A stretch of DNA of 64,000 bases from Actinomycetospora lutea (GTDB lineage: Bacteria; Actinomycetota; Actinomycetes; Mycobacteriales; Pseudonocardiaceae): positions 62,001-126,000 of the forward strand of contig NZ_JAQZAL010000002.1 of assembly GCF_028737205.1 (NCBI RefSeq), read 5' to 3'. This document shows, in pieces, positions 1 to 8,212 of this stretch (positions are counted from its first letter, which is position 1; the number at the start of each line of letters is the position of its first letter). Both the position numbers and the translations under genes were made by a program. The notes beneath the pieces were generated by a model, which did no database searches, was not told the origin of the DNA, and saw nothing but the letters and a program-made list of their open reading frames with translations.

Positions 1-774
1 CGGGTCGCACCAGGTGGCGAGCAGCGGGACGGCGGCGACCGCGGCGGCCCAGGCGGCCTCGTGGCGCAGGTCGGCGAGGCGGCGGTCGGCGCTCGGGCGG
101 GCGATCAGCGTCGAGAAGGTGCCCGCGTCGTGGGCGAAGACGATGACGACGTAGCCGGCGTGCAGCGCGACCGCCCCGAGCGGCGAGTTCACCGGCCCCG
201 GCTCCGCCCCGGGGAGCAGGCGGTACTGGCGCGAGACGTAGGCGAGGCCGCAGTCGGTGGCGTCGGCGGGCGCCCGCCGGTCGTCGGCGAGACCCGCCGT
301 GCGTCCCGTCGCGACGAGGACCAGGTCGGCGTCGACCGCACCGTCGCGCAGCCGCACCCCGGTCGCCCGGCCGCACTCGCCCTGGACGGCCTCCGCCCGC
401 GCCCGGATCCACGTCACCCCGGGCTCGGCCTCGGCGACGCGGCGCAGCTCGCGCTCGACGACCATCCGCCGGCACCGCAGGCCCGAGCCCGGCGGGACCT
501 CGTCGCCCGCGACCGCGCCGTCCGGCCCGAACGGCTCGGCACCGTGGGCGAGCAGGGCGTCGAACGCCTCGGGCATCACCGCCCGGATGACGTCGACCGC
601 CTGGGGTCGGAAGCCGTGCGGGTGGTGGAACTGCATGACCCCGCGCCGCGACCAGTGCTCGGCGTCGGCGGGGCCCGGGTCGTTGTCGACCAGCGCCACG
701 CGGTGTCCCCGGCGGGCCAGGGCGACCGCACCCACGAGCCCGGTGGGTCCTGCGCCGACGACGACGGTGTCCAT
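1..774 (-). CDS. FAD-dependent oxidoreductase/monooxygenase, C-terminus cut by window edge
   Basis: Reading down from an ATG at 774 the frame stays open for 258 codons to base 1, so the 3' end lies outside the window. The N-terminus is a classic Rossmann dinucleotide fold (MDTVVVGAGPTGLVGA, GxGxxG at about residues 7-12) followed about 20 residues later by an acidic strand end (VALVDND) that would bind the FAD ribose. A second motif (DLVLVATGRT, about residue 160) resembles the ATG motif of flavoprotein oxidoreductases. The fold is compatible with a PHBH-type hydroxylase or a related flavin oxidoreductase; the substrate cannot be told from this part. It is divergent from the exonuclease gene, with 113 bases between them. 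Confidence 0.75.
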   Translation of the reverse strand, partial: MDTVVVGAGPTGLVGAVALARRGHRVALVDNDPGPADAEHWSRRGVMQFHHPHGFRPQAVDVIRAVMPEAFDALLAHGAEPFGPDGAVAGDEVPPGSGLRCRRMVVERELRRVAEAEPGVTWIRARAEAVQGECGRATGVRLRDGAVDADLVLVATGRTAGLADDRRAPADATDCGLAYVSRQYRLLPGAEPGPVNSPLGAVALHAGYVVIVFAHDAGTFSTLIARPSADRRLADLRHEAAWAAAVAAVPLLATWCDP

Positions 775-887
775 GGCCGCTCCCGGGATCGATGCCCTCT
801 GACCAGCGCACTCCTCCGCCGGCGCGTCCGTCAAGCACGGTGACCGTCGGCGTCGGGGCGAGCCCGGAGCGTGGGAAGCTGCCCGGT

Positions 888-1868
888 ATGGACGCGCCCG
901 TGATGCTCCTCGACTCGGCCAGCCTGTGGTTCCGGGCCTTCTACGGGGTGCCGGCGACGCTGACCGCCGAGGACGGCACGCCGGTGAACGCCGCGCGGGG
1001 GTTCTGCGACATGGTCGCCCGCCTCGTGCGCGGCCGTCAGCCCGGCGCGGTGATCGCCTGCCTCGACCGCGACTGGCGCCCGGCGTTCCGGGTCCGCGCG
1101 ATCCCGTCGTACAAGGCGCACCGCGTCGACCCGTCGATGGGCGACCCGTCCTCCCCCGTCGGCGGCGCGCCCGACGCCGAGGCCGCCCCGCCCGAGCTCG
1201 GGCCGCAGGTGGAGATCATCCTCGAGGTCCTCGCCGCCGCCGGGATCCCGACCGCCGGCGCCGAGGGCTACGAGGCCGACGACGTCATCGGCACCCTGTG
1301 CGCCACCGAGACGACCGACGCGATCGAGGTCGTCAGCGGCGACCGCGACCTGCTCCAGCTCGTGCGCGACGAGCCCGCCCCGGTGCGGATCGTCTACATC
1401 GCCCGCGGCGTGTCGAAGTACGAGCTCTACGGCCCCGAGGACGTCGCGGCGCGCTACGGGGTGCCGGTCGCCCGCGCCGGCGACGGTTACGCCGAGATGG
1501 CGATGCTGCGCGGCGACCCCTCCGACGGGCTGCCGGGCGTCGCCGGCATCGGCGAGAAGACCGCGGCGCAGGTCGTGTCGAAGTTCGGCTCCTGGAACGA
1601 GATGATCAACGCGGTCCTCGACCGGTCCGACACCCGGATGTCCTCGGCCGTGCGCGCCAAGATGGCGAAGGCCGGCGAGTACCTCGTCAAGGCCCCGGAG
1701 GTCGTGCGCGTCGCCCCCGACGCGCCCCTCGACTGGACCGGCGAGCGCCGCAGCCTGCCCCACGGCCCGGTGGACACCGACAAGCTCGCCGAGCTCGCCG
1801 AGCGCTGGAACCTCACCGGCTCGGTCGACCGGCTGGTCGCGGCGCTCAGGGGCGAGGACGCGCCCTAG
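888..1868 (+). CDS. 5'-3' exonuclease (Rv2090-type, Pol I N-terminal domain family)
   Basis: 326 residues. The N-terminus (MLLDSASLWFRAFYGVP) and the motifs ACLDRDWRPAFR, YEADDVIGTL, VVSGDRDLLQLV, LRGDPSDGLPGVAGIGEKTAAQVV are those of stand-alone 5'-nuclease (FEN-type) proteins: acidic metal ligands in DxD/EADD/SGDRD plus the helix-hairpin-helix GVxGIGxKTA that grips DNA. It lacks polymerase domains, so it is the free exonuclease form expected to remove RNA primers or flaps. I chose the ATG at 888 because the family starts immediately before the VMLLDS strand; an upstream in-frame ATG at 792 would add a non-conserved Pro/Arg-rich leader. The same gene precedes the helY-tat block in mycobacteria (Rv2090). 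Confidence 0.88.
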   Translation: MDAPVMLLDSASLWFRAFYGVPATLTAEDGTPVNAARGFCDMVARLVRGRQPGAVIACLDRDWRPAFRVRAIPSYKAHRVDPSMGDPSSPVGGAPDAEAAPPELGPQVEIILEVLAAAGIPTAGAEGYEADDVIGTLCATETTDAIEVVSGDRDLLQLVRDEPAPVRIVYIARGVSKYELYGPEDVAARYGVPVARAGDGYAEMAMLRGDPSDGLPGVAGIGEKTAAQVVSKFGSWNEMINAVLDRSDTRMSSAVRAKMAKAGEYLVKAPEVVRVAPDAPLDWTGERRSLPHGPVDTDKLAELAERWNLTGSVDRLVAALRGEDAP

Positions 1869-1880
1869 TCGTTGCCGCGC

Positions 1881-2282
1881 CTAGCGATCCTGCTCGGCGA
1901 GCCAGGCCGCCGCGACCGTCTTGGGCGCGCGCTGCAGCCAGGCCTCCTCGACGAGCTCGCGCAGCTCGTCGGCGCCGATCCGCTCGAGCCGCACGAGCAC
2001 CGCGGGGTAGCCGTCGAAGTGCGGGGTCGTGAAGTACACGGCGGGGTCGTCGGCGATCAGGGCCGCCTTGACGCCCTCGTCGGCGACCCGCACGCCGAGC
2101 ACGTCACCCTCGGGCAGCGGGACGCCCGCCTCGGCGAGCGCGGCCTCGTCGGCGCGGCGCAGCGGGCGCTCCCAGACGAAGCCCTTCGACGACACCCGCC
2201 AGTGCGCCGATCCCCACGAGACCGTCTCGTCGGTCCGCGGGAGGGCCAGCGCCAGGCGCCGGACGTCGTCGAGCGTGGCCAT
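1881..2282 (-). CDS. MmcQ/YjbR family protein
   Basis: 133 residues, beginning MATLDDVRRLALALPRTDE and containing the family signature of an early GS.HWRV strand, KGFVWERP, and the late PAVYFTTPHFDGYPAVLVRLERI segment ending in an EAWLQRAPK helix. MmcQ/YjbR proteins adopt a CyaY-like fold, are about 110-140 residues long, and have a suggested but poorly proven DNA-binding role. The start ATG shares one base with the stop codon of the upstream DUF4333 gene (TGATG), so the two are probably co-translated. It converges on the exonuclease gene with only 12 bases between stop codons. Confidence 0.8.
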   Translation of the reverse strand: MATLDDVRRLALALPRTDETVSWGSAHWRVSSKGFVWERPLRRADEAALAEAGVPLPEGDVLGVRVADEGVKAALIADDPAVYFTTPHFDGYPAVLVRLERIGADELRELVEEAWLQRAPKTVAAAWLAEQDR

Positions 2283-3034
2283 CAGCGCGGTTGGCCGACC
2301 GAGTACGTGCCGTCGGCGTCGACGACCTGCACCGGCACCTGGACCGGGCGCCCGTCGACGGTGGCCGAGCAGGTGAACCGCACGCCGGGCCGGACCTCCT
2401 GGTCGGCGGGGCACGAGACGCCGGTGATCTGGCGGCGCCAGTCCTCGGTGACCACCCGCGTCACACCCTGCGCGACCGCGTCCGCGTCGAGGACGTCCAC
2501 CCGCGCGAACCGCGGCCCGACCACGAACGCCAACAGCCCCACGACGATCAGGGCGATCAGCAGGAGCGCCCCCACGACCAGGCCGACGACCTTCCACGGG
2601 AACGGCTTGCGCGGCGGCGGCGGGTACGGCCCGCCCCAGCCGGGCGCGGGCTGTCCCCAGCCGGTCGGGGGTCCGGACGGACCGGCGCCGGGCGGGGCCC
2701 AGACCGCGGTGCCCGGGGCCTGCGGGCGGCCGTGGCCCTGCTGCTGCGCGGTGGGCGGGCCGTACCCCGGCTGCTGTCCCGGCGGCCCGTAGCCCGGGTG
2801 CTGTCCGGGCGGGGGCCCGTAGCCGGGGTGCTGGCCGGGCGGGGCCCCGTAGCCCGACGGCTGCGGACCCTGGCCGGGCGGGACGGTGTAGCGCTGGGTG
2901 CCGGCGTCGGACGGGGCGTCGTAGTGCGTACCGGTGGTGGTCGGCCCCTCCCGGGTCGTGTCCTCGCCGGCACCGCCGTCCGGCGCAGCCCAGGGCGACC
3001 GGGCGGCGACGGTCGGGTCGTCCGGCTCGCTCAC
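2282..3034 (-). CDS. Proline-rich single-pass membrane protein with DUF4333 domain (Rv2091c-like)
   Basis: 250 residues. The first about 145 residues are acidic then Pro/Gly/Gln-rich with imperfect repeats of the type PPGQHPGYGP (about residues 60-100), predicted disordered and cytoplasmic. A basic stretch (RKPFPWK) precedes one strong transmembrane helix (about 148-172, VVGLVVGALLLIALIVVGLL), and the C-terminal about 80 residues are a DUF4333 domain carrying a Cys pair (GVSCPADQ and FTCSATVDG), probably a disulfide outside the cell. Mycobacterial Rv2091c sits at the same place beside helY. It ends in a one-base overlap with the MmcQ gene and starts 3 bases after the helY stop, so it belongs to the helY transcript. 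Confidence 0.82.
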   Translation of the reverse strand: MSEPDDPTVAARSPWAAPDGGAGEDTTREGPTTTGTHYDAPSDAGTQRYTVPPGQGPQPSGYGAPPGQHPGYGPPPGQHPGYGPPGQQPGYGPPTAQQQGHGRPQAPGTAVWAPPGAGPSGPPTGWGQPAPGWGGPYPPPPRKPFPWKVVGLVVGALLLIALIVVGLLAFVVGPRFARVDVLDADAVAQGVTRVVTEDWRRQITGVSCPADQEVRPGVRFTCSATVDGRPVQVPVQVVDADGTYSVGQPR

Positions 3035-3037
3035 GGC

Positions 3038-5884
3038 TCAGGCCTCTCCGACGGCGACGACGCCGCGGCGGACGGCGCGGACCGCGTCGGCGGCGGCTCG
3101 TCCGACGGTGTCCTCGCTGCCCGCGACGGCGCGGATCTGGTCCAGCAGGTCGACGACCTGCCGGCACCAGCGCACGAAGTCTCCCGCGGAGAGCTCGGTG
3201 CCGTGCGTGCGGGCCCCGTCGAGCACCGTGGCGAGGGAGTCGCCGCGGACCCAGCGGTGCACCGCCCAGGCGAAGCCGAGGTCGGGCTCGCGGGTCTTGT
3301 CGACGTGGTGGCGGCGCTCGTCGGCGACGAGGTCGTGCCAGAGCTGCACGGTCGCGTCCACCGCGGTGACCGCGTCCTCGGGCACCCGGGGCACGCCGCC
3401 GTCGTCGCGGCGGCTGTCGTACACCAGCGACGACGCGACGGCCGCGATCTCGGCGGGCCCCAGGCCGCGCCAGATCCGCTGGCGCAGGCACTCGGCGACG
3501 AGCAGGTCCGACTCGCCCCACAGGCGCGAGAGCCGGCGCCCGTCCTCGGTGACGTCCTGCTCGGCGTCGGGCGCGTCGTCGAGGTAGCCCCGCTCGGTGA
3601 GCAGCCCGCGGATGCGGTCGAAGGTGCGGGCCAGCGAGTGGGTCGTCGAGCGCACGCGCGACTGGAGCTGCTCGGTCTCGCGCTCGAGGCGCTGGTGGCG
3701 CTCGTACCAGCGGGCGCGCTCGTCCCGGTCGGCCAGCCCGTGGCACGGGTGGGAGCGCAGGGCACGGCGCAGGGCGGCGAGCTCGCCGTCCTCGTTGTCG
3801 GCCGCGCCGCGGCGCCGCCGGGCCGACCCGTTGCGCAGCGGGGGCTCGATGCCCGTCTCGCGCAGGGCGTTGGCGAGGTCGCGGCGCAGCCGCGGCACGC
3901 GGTGGTCGATCCTGCGCGGCAGCTTCATCGTGCCGAGTGCGGCGACCGGCTCGGGGAAGTCGGCGAGCGAGAGCCGGCCCGCCCAGCGGTCCTCGGTGAG
4001 CACGAGCGGGCGCGGCTCCTGGCCGCGGGGGCTGCGGTCGACGCCGGGGTCGAGCACGACGGCGAGGCCGGCCCGCTTGCCGCCGGGCACCGCGATGACG
4101 TCGCCGGGCCGCAGCGCCTCCAGCGAGGCCGCGGCCTCGGCCTTCTGCGCCGAGCGGCCCTGGCGGGAGAGCGTCTTCTCGCGCTCGGTGACCCGGCGCC
4201 GCAGGTCCATGTACTCGGAGAAGGAGCGGAAGTCCTTCTCCTCGCCCGAGCGGCCGCCCGCGGCCTCGGCGTAGCCGGCGAGGGCCTCGCGGTTGCGCTC
4301 GAGGCGCTTGGCGAGCCCGACGACGCTGCGGTCGGCCTGGAACTGCGCGAAGGACTGCTCGAGCAGCTCGCGGGCGTCCTCCACGCCGAGGCGGTCGACG
4401 AGGTTGACGGCCATGTTGTAGCCGGGGCGGAACGACGAGCGCAGCGGGTACGTGCGGGTCGACGCGAGGCCCGCGACCTGCTCGGGGTCGACGCCCGGCG
4501 TCCAGATCACCACCGCGTGGCCCTCGACGTCGATGCCGCGGCGCCCGGCGCGCCCGGTGAGCTGGGTGTACTCCCCCGGCGTGAGCTCGACGTGCGCCTC
4601 GCCGTTGTACTTCACGAGCTTCTCGAGCACGACCGTGCGCGCGGGCATGTTGATGCCCAGCGCGAGGGTCTCGGTGGCGAAGACCGCCCGCACGAGCCCG
4701 CGGACGAACAGCTCCTCGACGGTCTCCTTGAACGCGGGCAGCATGCCGGCGTGGTGCGCCGCGACGCCGCGCTCGAGGCCCTCGCGCCACTCCCAGTAGC
4801 CCAGGACCTCGAGGTCGGCGTCGGGCAGGCCGGAGGTCCGCCGCTCGACGACCTCGCGGATCACGGCGACGTCGTCGGGCCCGGTGAGGCGCAGCCCGGA
4901 GCGCACGCACTGCGTCACCGCCGCGTCGCACCCGGCCCGGCTGAAGATGAAGGTGATCGCGGGCAGCAGGCCCGCGGCGTCGAGGCGCTCGATGACGTCG
5001 ACCCGCGAGGGCGGGCGGAAGCCCGAGGCCCCGCCCCGGCCGGGGGGACCCTGGCGCCGGCCCGGTCCCCCGCGCCGGTCGCCGCCGCGCCCGGGCGGGC
5101 CCGAGCGGCTGCGGCCACCCCGCAGCGACGGGCCGCGGTCGACCTCGGCGACGGCGCGCACGAGCGTCGGGTCGACCTCGAGCTTCGTGGTCCCTCCCCG
5201 GCGCTCCTCGGCGAACAGGTCGAACATGCGGTGCCCGACGACCATGTGCTGCCACAGCGGCACCGGGCGCGTCTCGTCGACGACGACCGTGGTGTCGCCG
5301 CGGACGGCCACCAGCCAGTCGCCGAACTCCTCGGCGTTGCTCACGGTGGCCGACAGCGACGCGAGCTGCACGTGCTCGGGCAGGTGGAGGATGACCTCCT
5401 CCCACACCGCGCCGCGGAAGCGGTCGGCGAGGTAGTGGACCTCGTCCATCACCACGTACGCCAGGCCCTCGAGCGCCGGCGACTCGGCGTAGAGCATGTT
5501 GCGCAGCACCTCGGTGGTCATGACCACCACGGGCGCCGAGCCGTTGATCGCGGCGTCGCCGGTCAGCAGCCCGACGGCGTCGGCGCCGTGGCGCTCGACG
5601 AGGTCGGCGTACTTCTGGTTCGACAGGGCCTTGATCGGCGTCGTGTAGAAGCACTTCTGCCCGCGGGCGAGCGCCAGGTGCACGGCGAACTCGCCGACGA
5701 CCGTCTTGCCGGCCCCCGTCGGCGCGCACACCAGCACGCCGTGGCCCTGCTCGAGGGCCAGGCACGAGCGGCGCTGGAAGTCGTCGAGCTCGAACGAGAG
5801 CTCCGTGGCGAAGCGGCTGAGCTCGGGGTGGGCGGAGCGGGTGCGAGCCTGCTCGTAGGCCTCGGCGGGAGAGCGAGTGGCCAC
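3038..5884 (-). CDS. helY: Ski2-like DEVH-box helicase HelY
   Basis: 948 residues, GTG start. RecA1 carries Walker A APTGAGKT (54-61), TTPIKALSNQK (Ia), MDEVHYLAD (DEVH at 147-150) and SAT (178-180). RecA2 carries AVFATETLALGINMPA and QLTGRAGRRGID (motif VI, about 441-452). The C-terminal half, with an arch-like region and a DSHCT-type helical domain ending in KTREPDLGFAWAVHRWVRGDSL, matches the Ski2/Mtr4 superfamily and mycobacterial HelY (Rv2092c), an ATP-dependent nucleic acid helicase whose substrate in bacteria is unsettled. An Arg/Gly-rich insert at about 250-294 separates RecA1 and RecA2 (see findings). It lies downstream of tatC (38-base gap) and upstream of the DUF4333 gene, as in mycobacteria. 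Confidence 0.93.
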   Translation of the reverse strand: MATRSPAEAYEQARTRSAHPELSRFATELSFELDDFQRRSCLALEQGHGVLVCAPTGAGKTVVGEFAVHLALARGQKCFYTTPIKALSNQKYADLVERHGADAVGLLTGDAAINGSAPVVVMTTEVLRNMLYAESPALEGLAYVVMDEVHYLADRFRGAVWEEVILHLPEHVQLASLSATVSNAEEFGDWLVAVRGDTTVVVDETRPVPLWQHMVVGHRMFDLFAEERRGGTTKLEVDPTLVRAVAEVDRGPSLRGGRSRSGPPGRGGDRRGGPGRRQGPPGRGGASGFRPPSRVDVIERLDAAGLLPAITFIFSRAGCDAAVTQCVRSGLRLTGPDDVAVIREVVERRTSGLPDADLEVLGYWEWREGLERGVAAHHAGMLPAFKETVEELFVRGLVRAVFATETLALGINMPARTVVLEKLVKYNGEAHVELTPGEYTQLTGRAGRRGIDVEGHAVVIWTPGVDPEQVAGLASTRTYPLRSSFRPGYNMAVNLVDRLGVEDARELLEQSFAQFQADRSVVGLAKRLERNREALAGYAEAAGGRSGEEKDFRSFSEYMDLRRRVTEREKTLSRQGRSAQKAEAAASLEALRPGDVIAVPGGKRAGLAVVLDPGVDRSPRGQEPRPLVLTEDRWAGRLSLADFPEPVAALGTMKLPRRIDHRVPRLRRDLANALRETGIEPPLRNGSARRRRGAADNEDGELAALRRALRSHPCHGLADRDERARWYERHQRLERETEQLQSRVRSTTHSLARTFDRIRGLLTERGYLDDAPDAEQDVTEDGRRLSRLWGESDLLVAECLRQRIWRGLGPAEIAAVASSLVYDSRRDDGGVPRVPEDAVTAVDATVQLWHDLVADERRHHVDKTREPDLGFAWAVHRWVRGDSLATVLDGARTHGTELSAGDFVRWCRQVVDLLDQIRAVAGSEDTVGRAAADAVRAVRRGVVAVGEA

Positions 5885-5922
5885 CTACCCACACTGACAC
5901 ATCGGGGCGACGTGCCGCTGGC

Positions 5923-6990
5923 TCAGGTGACGTCCCACCGGTCGGCGGACCCGTCGTTGCCCCGGTCGGCCGGGGGTGGCACCACCGGCTGGATGCGCGG
6001 GGCGGGGCCCGCGGTCGGCGTCGTCGAGCCGAGGCGGTCGTCGAGCGGCGAGGGCTGGTCGGGGTCGAGGCCCTTCCAGTCCGGGATCCGGCTCCAGCCC
6101 TGCTCGAGACGCCGCCGCGCAGCGCGCTTGTCGTGCACCCGCGCCACCTGGATCGCGAACTCCAGCAGCAGCACCAGTGAGACGCCCAGGGCGAGCATCG
6201 AGATCGGGTCCTGGCCGGGCGTCGCCACGGCGGCGAAGACGAACAGGCCGAAGACCAGGCCGCGGCGCCACCGCTTGAGCTGCTCGTAGGCGACCACGCC
6301 GACGCGGTTGAGCATGATGACCAGCAGCGGGAGCTCGAAGCTCACCCCGAAGATGATCAGCAGGGCGAGCAGCAGGCTGAAGTAGTCCGACCCGCGCAGC
6401 ACGGTGGCCTGGACGTCGCCGCCGATGGTGAACAGGAACTGCAGCGCCTGGGTCACCACGTAGTACGCGAGGACCGCGCCCGCGGTGAACAGCACCACCG
6501 CGGCGGTGACGAAGGTGTACGCGAAGCGCTTCTCCTTCGCGTACAGCCCGGGCGTGATGAAGCCCCAGATCTGGGCGAACCAGATCGGGCTCGACAGCAG
6601 CGCCCCGGCGGTCGCCGCCACCTGCAGGCGCAGGACGAACTGCTCGAACACCCCGAACGCGACCAGGCGGCACTCCTCGCCCCCGCCGAGCTGGACCCGG
6701 TTGGCCGGGGGCAGCGCGCAGTAGGGGTCGGTGAGGATCTGGCCGAGCGAGGGCAGGCCGAAGGGGTAGGCGGTGTACCAGATGAAGCCGAGCACCGTGC
6801 CGGCCGCGACGGCCAGCAGGGCGATGGCCAGGCGGCGCCGCAGCTCGTAGATGTGCTCGACGAGCGTCATCGTGCCGTCGGGGTTGGCCCGGCGGCGCGC
6901 GCCGGGCCAGCGCAGGCTGCGCCACCACCGGGCGCGGGACCCGGAGCCGACCGCGCCGGCTCCGTTGCGCTGCGCGTCGCCCGCGGTCAC
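5923..6990 (-). CDS. tatC: Sec-independent protein translocase subunit TatC
   Basis: 355 residues, GTG start one base after the tatA stop. The conserved cytoplasmic N-terminal motif MTLVEHIYELRRRL (about residues 40-53), with the Glu and Arg residues that contact twin-arginine signal peptides, is followed by six hydrophobic helices and family signatures PIWFAQIWGFITPGLYAKEKR and FGVSFELPLLVIMLNRVGVV. The N-terminal 38 residues and the Pro-rich C-terminal tail (PLDDRLGSTTPTAGPAPR) are extensions beyond the core and are low-complexity. TatC is the receptor for folded Tat substrates, working with TatA; no tatB is in the window. Confidence 0.95.
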   Translation of the reverse strand: MTAGDAQRNGAGAVGSGSRARWWRSLRWPGARRRANPDGTMTLVEHIYELRRRLAIALLAVAAGTVLGFIWYTAYPFGLPSLGQILTDPYCALPPANRVQLGGGEECRLVAFGVFEQFVLRLQVAATAGALLSSPIWFAQIWGFITPGLYAKEKRFAYTFVTAAVVLFTAGAVLAYYVVTQALQFLFTIGGDVQATVLRGSDYFSLLLALLIIFGVSFELPLLVIMLNRVGVVAYEQLKRWRRGLVFGLFVFAAVATPGQDPISMLALGVSLVLLLEFAIQVARVHDKRAARRRLEQGWSRIPDWKGLDPDQPSPLDDRLGSTTPTAGPAPRIQPVVPPPADRGNDGSADRWDVT

Positions 6991-6991
6991 C

Positions 6992-7267
6992 TCAGGACGA
7001 GGTGGAGCCCGGGCGCGGGGCCGGGGTGTCCTGCGGGGCGGGCGTGGTGCCGTTCGACGGCGCCTCGTCCAGCGCGCGGCCCGGGGCCTGCGGTGCGGCG
7101 GTGTCGTTCGCGGTGCCCTTCTCGGCCTTCTCGTCCTCGCGCAGCCCGCGCGTCTCGGCCTTGAAGATGCGCATCGACTGGCCCAGCCCCCGCGCCATGT
7201 CGGGCAGCTTCCTGGCGCTGAACAGCAGCACCACGCCGACGATCGCGACGATGACCCATTCGCTCAC
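6992..7267 (-). CDS. tatA: Sec-independent protein translocase subunit TatA
   Basis: 91 residues, GTG start with an AAGGAG ribosome-binding site just upstream. The short N-terminal transmembrane helix (WVIVAIVGVVLLFSARKLP), the FSARKLPDMARGLGQSMRIFKAE hinge and amphipathic helix and the acidic, disordered tail are diagnostic of TatA/E, which oligomerises to form the translocation path. Note the FSARK hinge in place of the more usual FGxxK/R. It is first in a tatA-tatC-helY-DUF4333-MmcQ run on the minus strand with gaps from 1 base up to 38. Confidence 0.93.
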   Translation of the reverse strand: MSEWVIVAIVGVVLLFSARKLPDMARGLGQSMRIFKAETRGLREDEKAEKGTANDTAAPQAPGRALDEAPSNGTTPAPQDTPAPRPGSTSS

Positions 7268-7297
7268 GGTGTGGCTCCTTCCACGGTGCCGCCGATG

Positions 7298-7501
7298 TTA
7301 CGCGCGACGCTCGGCGAGGCGGACCTTGAGCGCGGCGACGCGGGCGTTGATCAGCCCGACGTCCCGGCCGATCTGCTCGCGCGCCACGCCGGCGACCAGG
7401 CCGAACCGCCGGACCGGCCCGAGCAGCGCGACCACCACGAGCCCGAGCCCGACCAGCGCGGCGAGCACCGCCACGACGCTCCACAGGTACGGCACGGCCA
7501 C
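7298..7501 (-). CDS. Small single-pass membrane protein next to tatA
   Basis: 67 residues from a GTG at 7501; a GTG at 7528 or one at 7495 is also possible. One N-terminal helix (about residues 5-27, SVVAVLAALVGLGLVVVALLG) is followed by a basic/amphipathic tail of about 40 residues ending VAALKVRLAERR. I do not recognise a named family. Small membrane proteins of this shape recur beside tatA/tatC in actinobacteria, but a role in Tat export is only a guess. The 30-base gap to tatA includes the tatA ribosome-binding site. Confidence 0.6.
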   Translation of the reverse strand: MAVPYLWSVVAVLAALVGLGLVVVALLGPVRRFGLVAGVAREQIGRDVGLINARVAALKVRLAERRA

Positions 7502-7546
7502 GACCCTAACGCGAGGGGGTGACCGCACGGTGAACGCCGGGAGCCC

Positions 7547-8212
7547 TCAGCCCGGGGCTCCCGGACGGACCAGGCCGCTCTCGTAGGCGATCACGACCAG
7601 CTGGGAGCGGTCGCGCGCGCCCAGCTTGGTCAGGAGGCGGCTCACGTAGGTGCGGGCGGTGTCGGGGCTGAGGTGCAGGGCCGCGCCCGCCTCGGCGTTG
7701 GAGCGTCCCTTCCCGACCTCCGCCAGGACGTCGCGTTCGCGGGGGCTGAGACCGGCGAGGCGCTCGGGAGCGGGGGCCGCCGCCGCGGCCGCGGCCGCGA
7801 GCACCCGCCCGGTGACGGCGGGAGAGAGCAGTGCGTCGCCGCGGGCCACGGTGCGGACGGCCTCCCGGAGCGCCTCCGGCCCGGTGTCCTTGAGCAGGAA
7901 GCCCGACGCCCCCGCCCTGATGGCCGCGAACAGGTACTCGTCGTCGTCGAAGGTCGTGAGCACGACGACACGGACCCGCCGGAGCGCCGGGTCGCCCACG
8001 ATGCGCCGGGTGGCGACCAGCCCGTCGGTGCCGGGCATGTGCACGTCCATGAGCACGACGTCCGGGCGCTCCGCGCGCACGAGCGCCACGCCGGCCGCGC
8101 CGTCGCCCGCCTCGCCGACGACCATGATGTCCTCGCCGCGGCCGAGCAGTCCCCGCAGCCCCGCGCGGACGAGGTGCTGGTCGTCGACGAGGACGACACG
8201 CACGGGGCTCAC
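7547..8212 (-). CDS. NarL/LuxR-type response regulator
   Basis: 221 residues. The receiver domain has the acidic pocket VLVDDQ (residues 9-10), the phosphoacceptor in VVLMDVHMP (Asp56), a switch Thr in VLTTFDDDEY and Lys in LLKDTG. An Ala-rich linker (about residues 138-148) joins a LuxR-type helix-turn-helix: LSPRERDVLAEVGKGRSNAEAGAALHLSPDTARTYVSRLLTKLGARDR. Its ATG overlaps the stop of the sensor kinase by 4 bases (ATGA), so the pair is translationally coupled. It interrupts the tatA-pafC neighbourhood conserved in mycobacteria, so the pair looks like a lineage-specific insertion. Possible targets are the divergent genes beginning at 9540; that is inference from position. Confidence 0.9.
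   Translation of the reverse strand: MSPVRVVLVDDQHLVRAGLRGLLGRGEDIMVVGEAGDGAAGVALVRAERPDVVLMDVHMPGTDGLVATRRIVGDPALRRVRVVVLTTFDDDEYLFAAIRAGASGFLLKDTGPEALREAVRTVARGDALLSPAVTGRVLAAAAAAAAPAPERLAGLSPRERDVLAEVGKGRSNAEAGAALHLSPDTARTYVSRLLTKLGARDRSQLVVIAYESGLVRPGAPG

Noticed and set aside
61-843. Plus-strand open frame over the first gene
   Set aside because: It is antisense to a clear flavoprotein with a GxGxxG fold on the minus strand.
1881-5900. Very long open frame of over 1300 codons on the minus strand
   Set aside because: Only its last 133 codons (the MmcQ-like protein) are real; the rest is an Arg/Ala/Pro-rich shadow of helY caused by high GC content, which removes stop codons from antisense and alternative frames.
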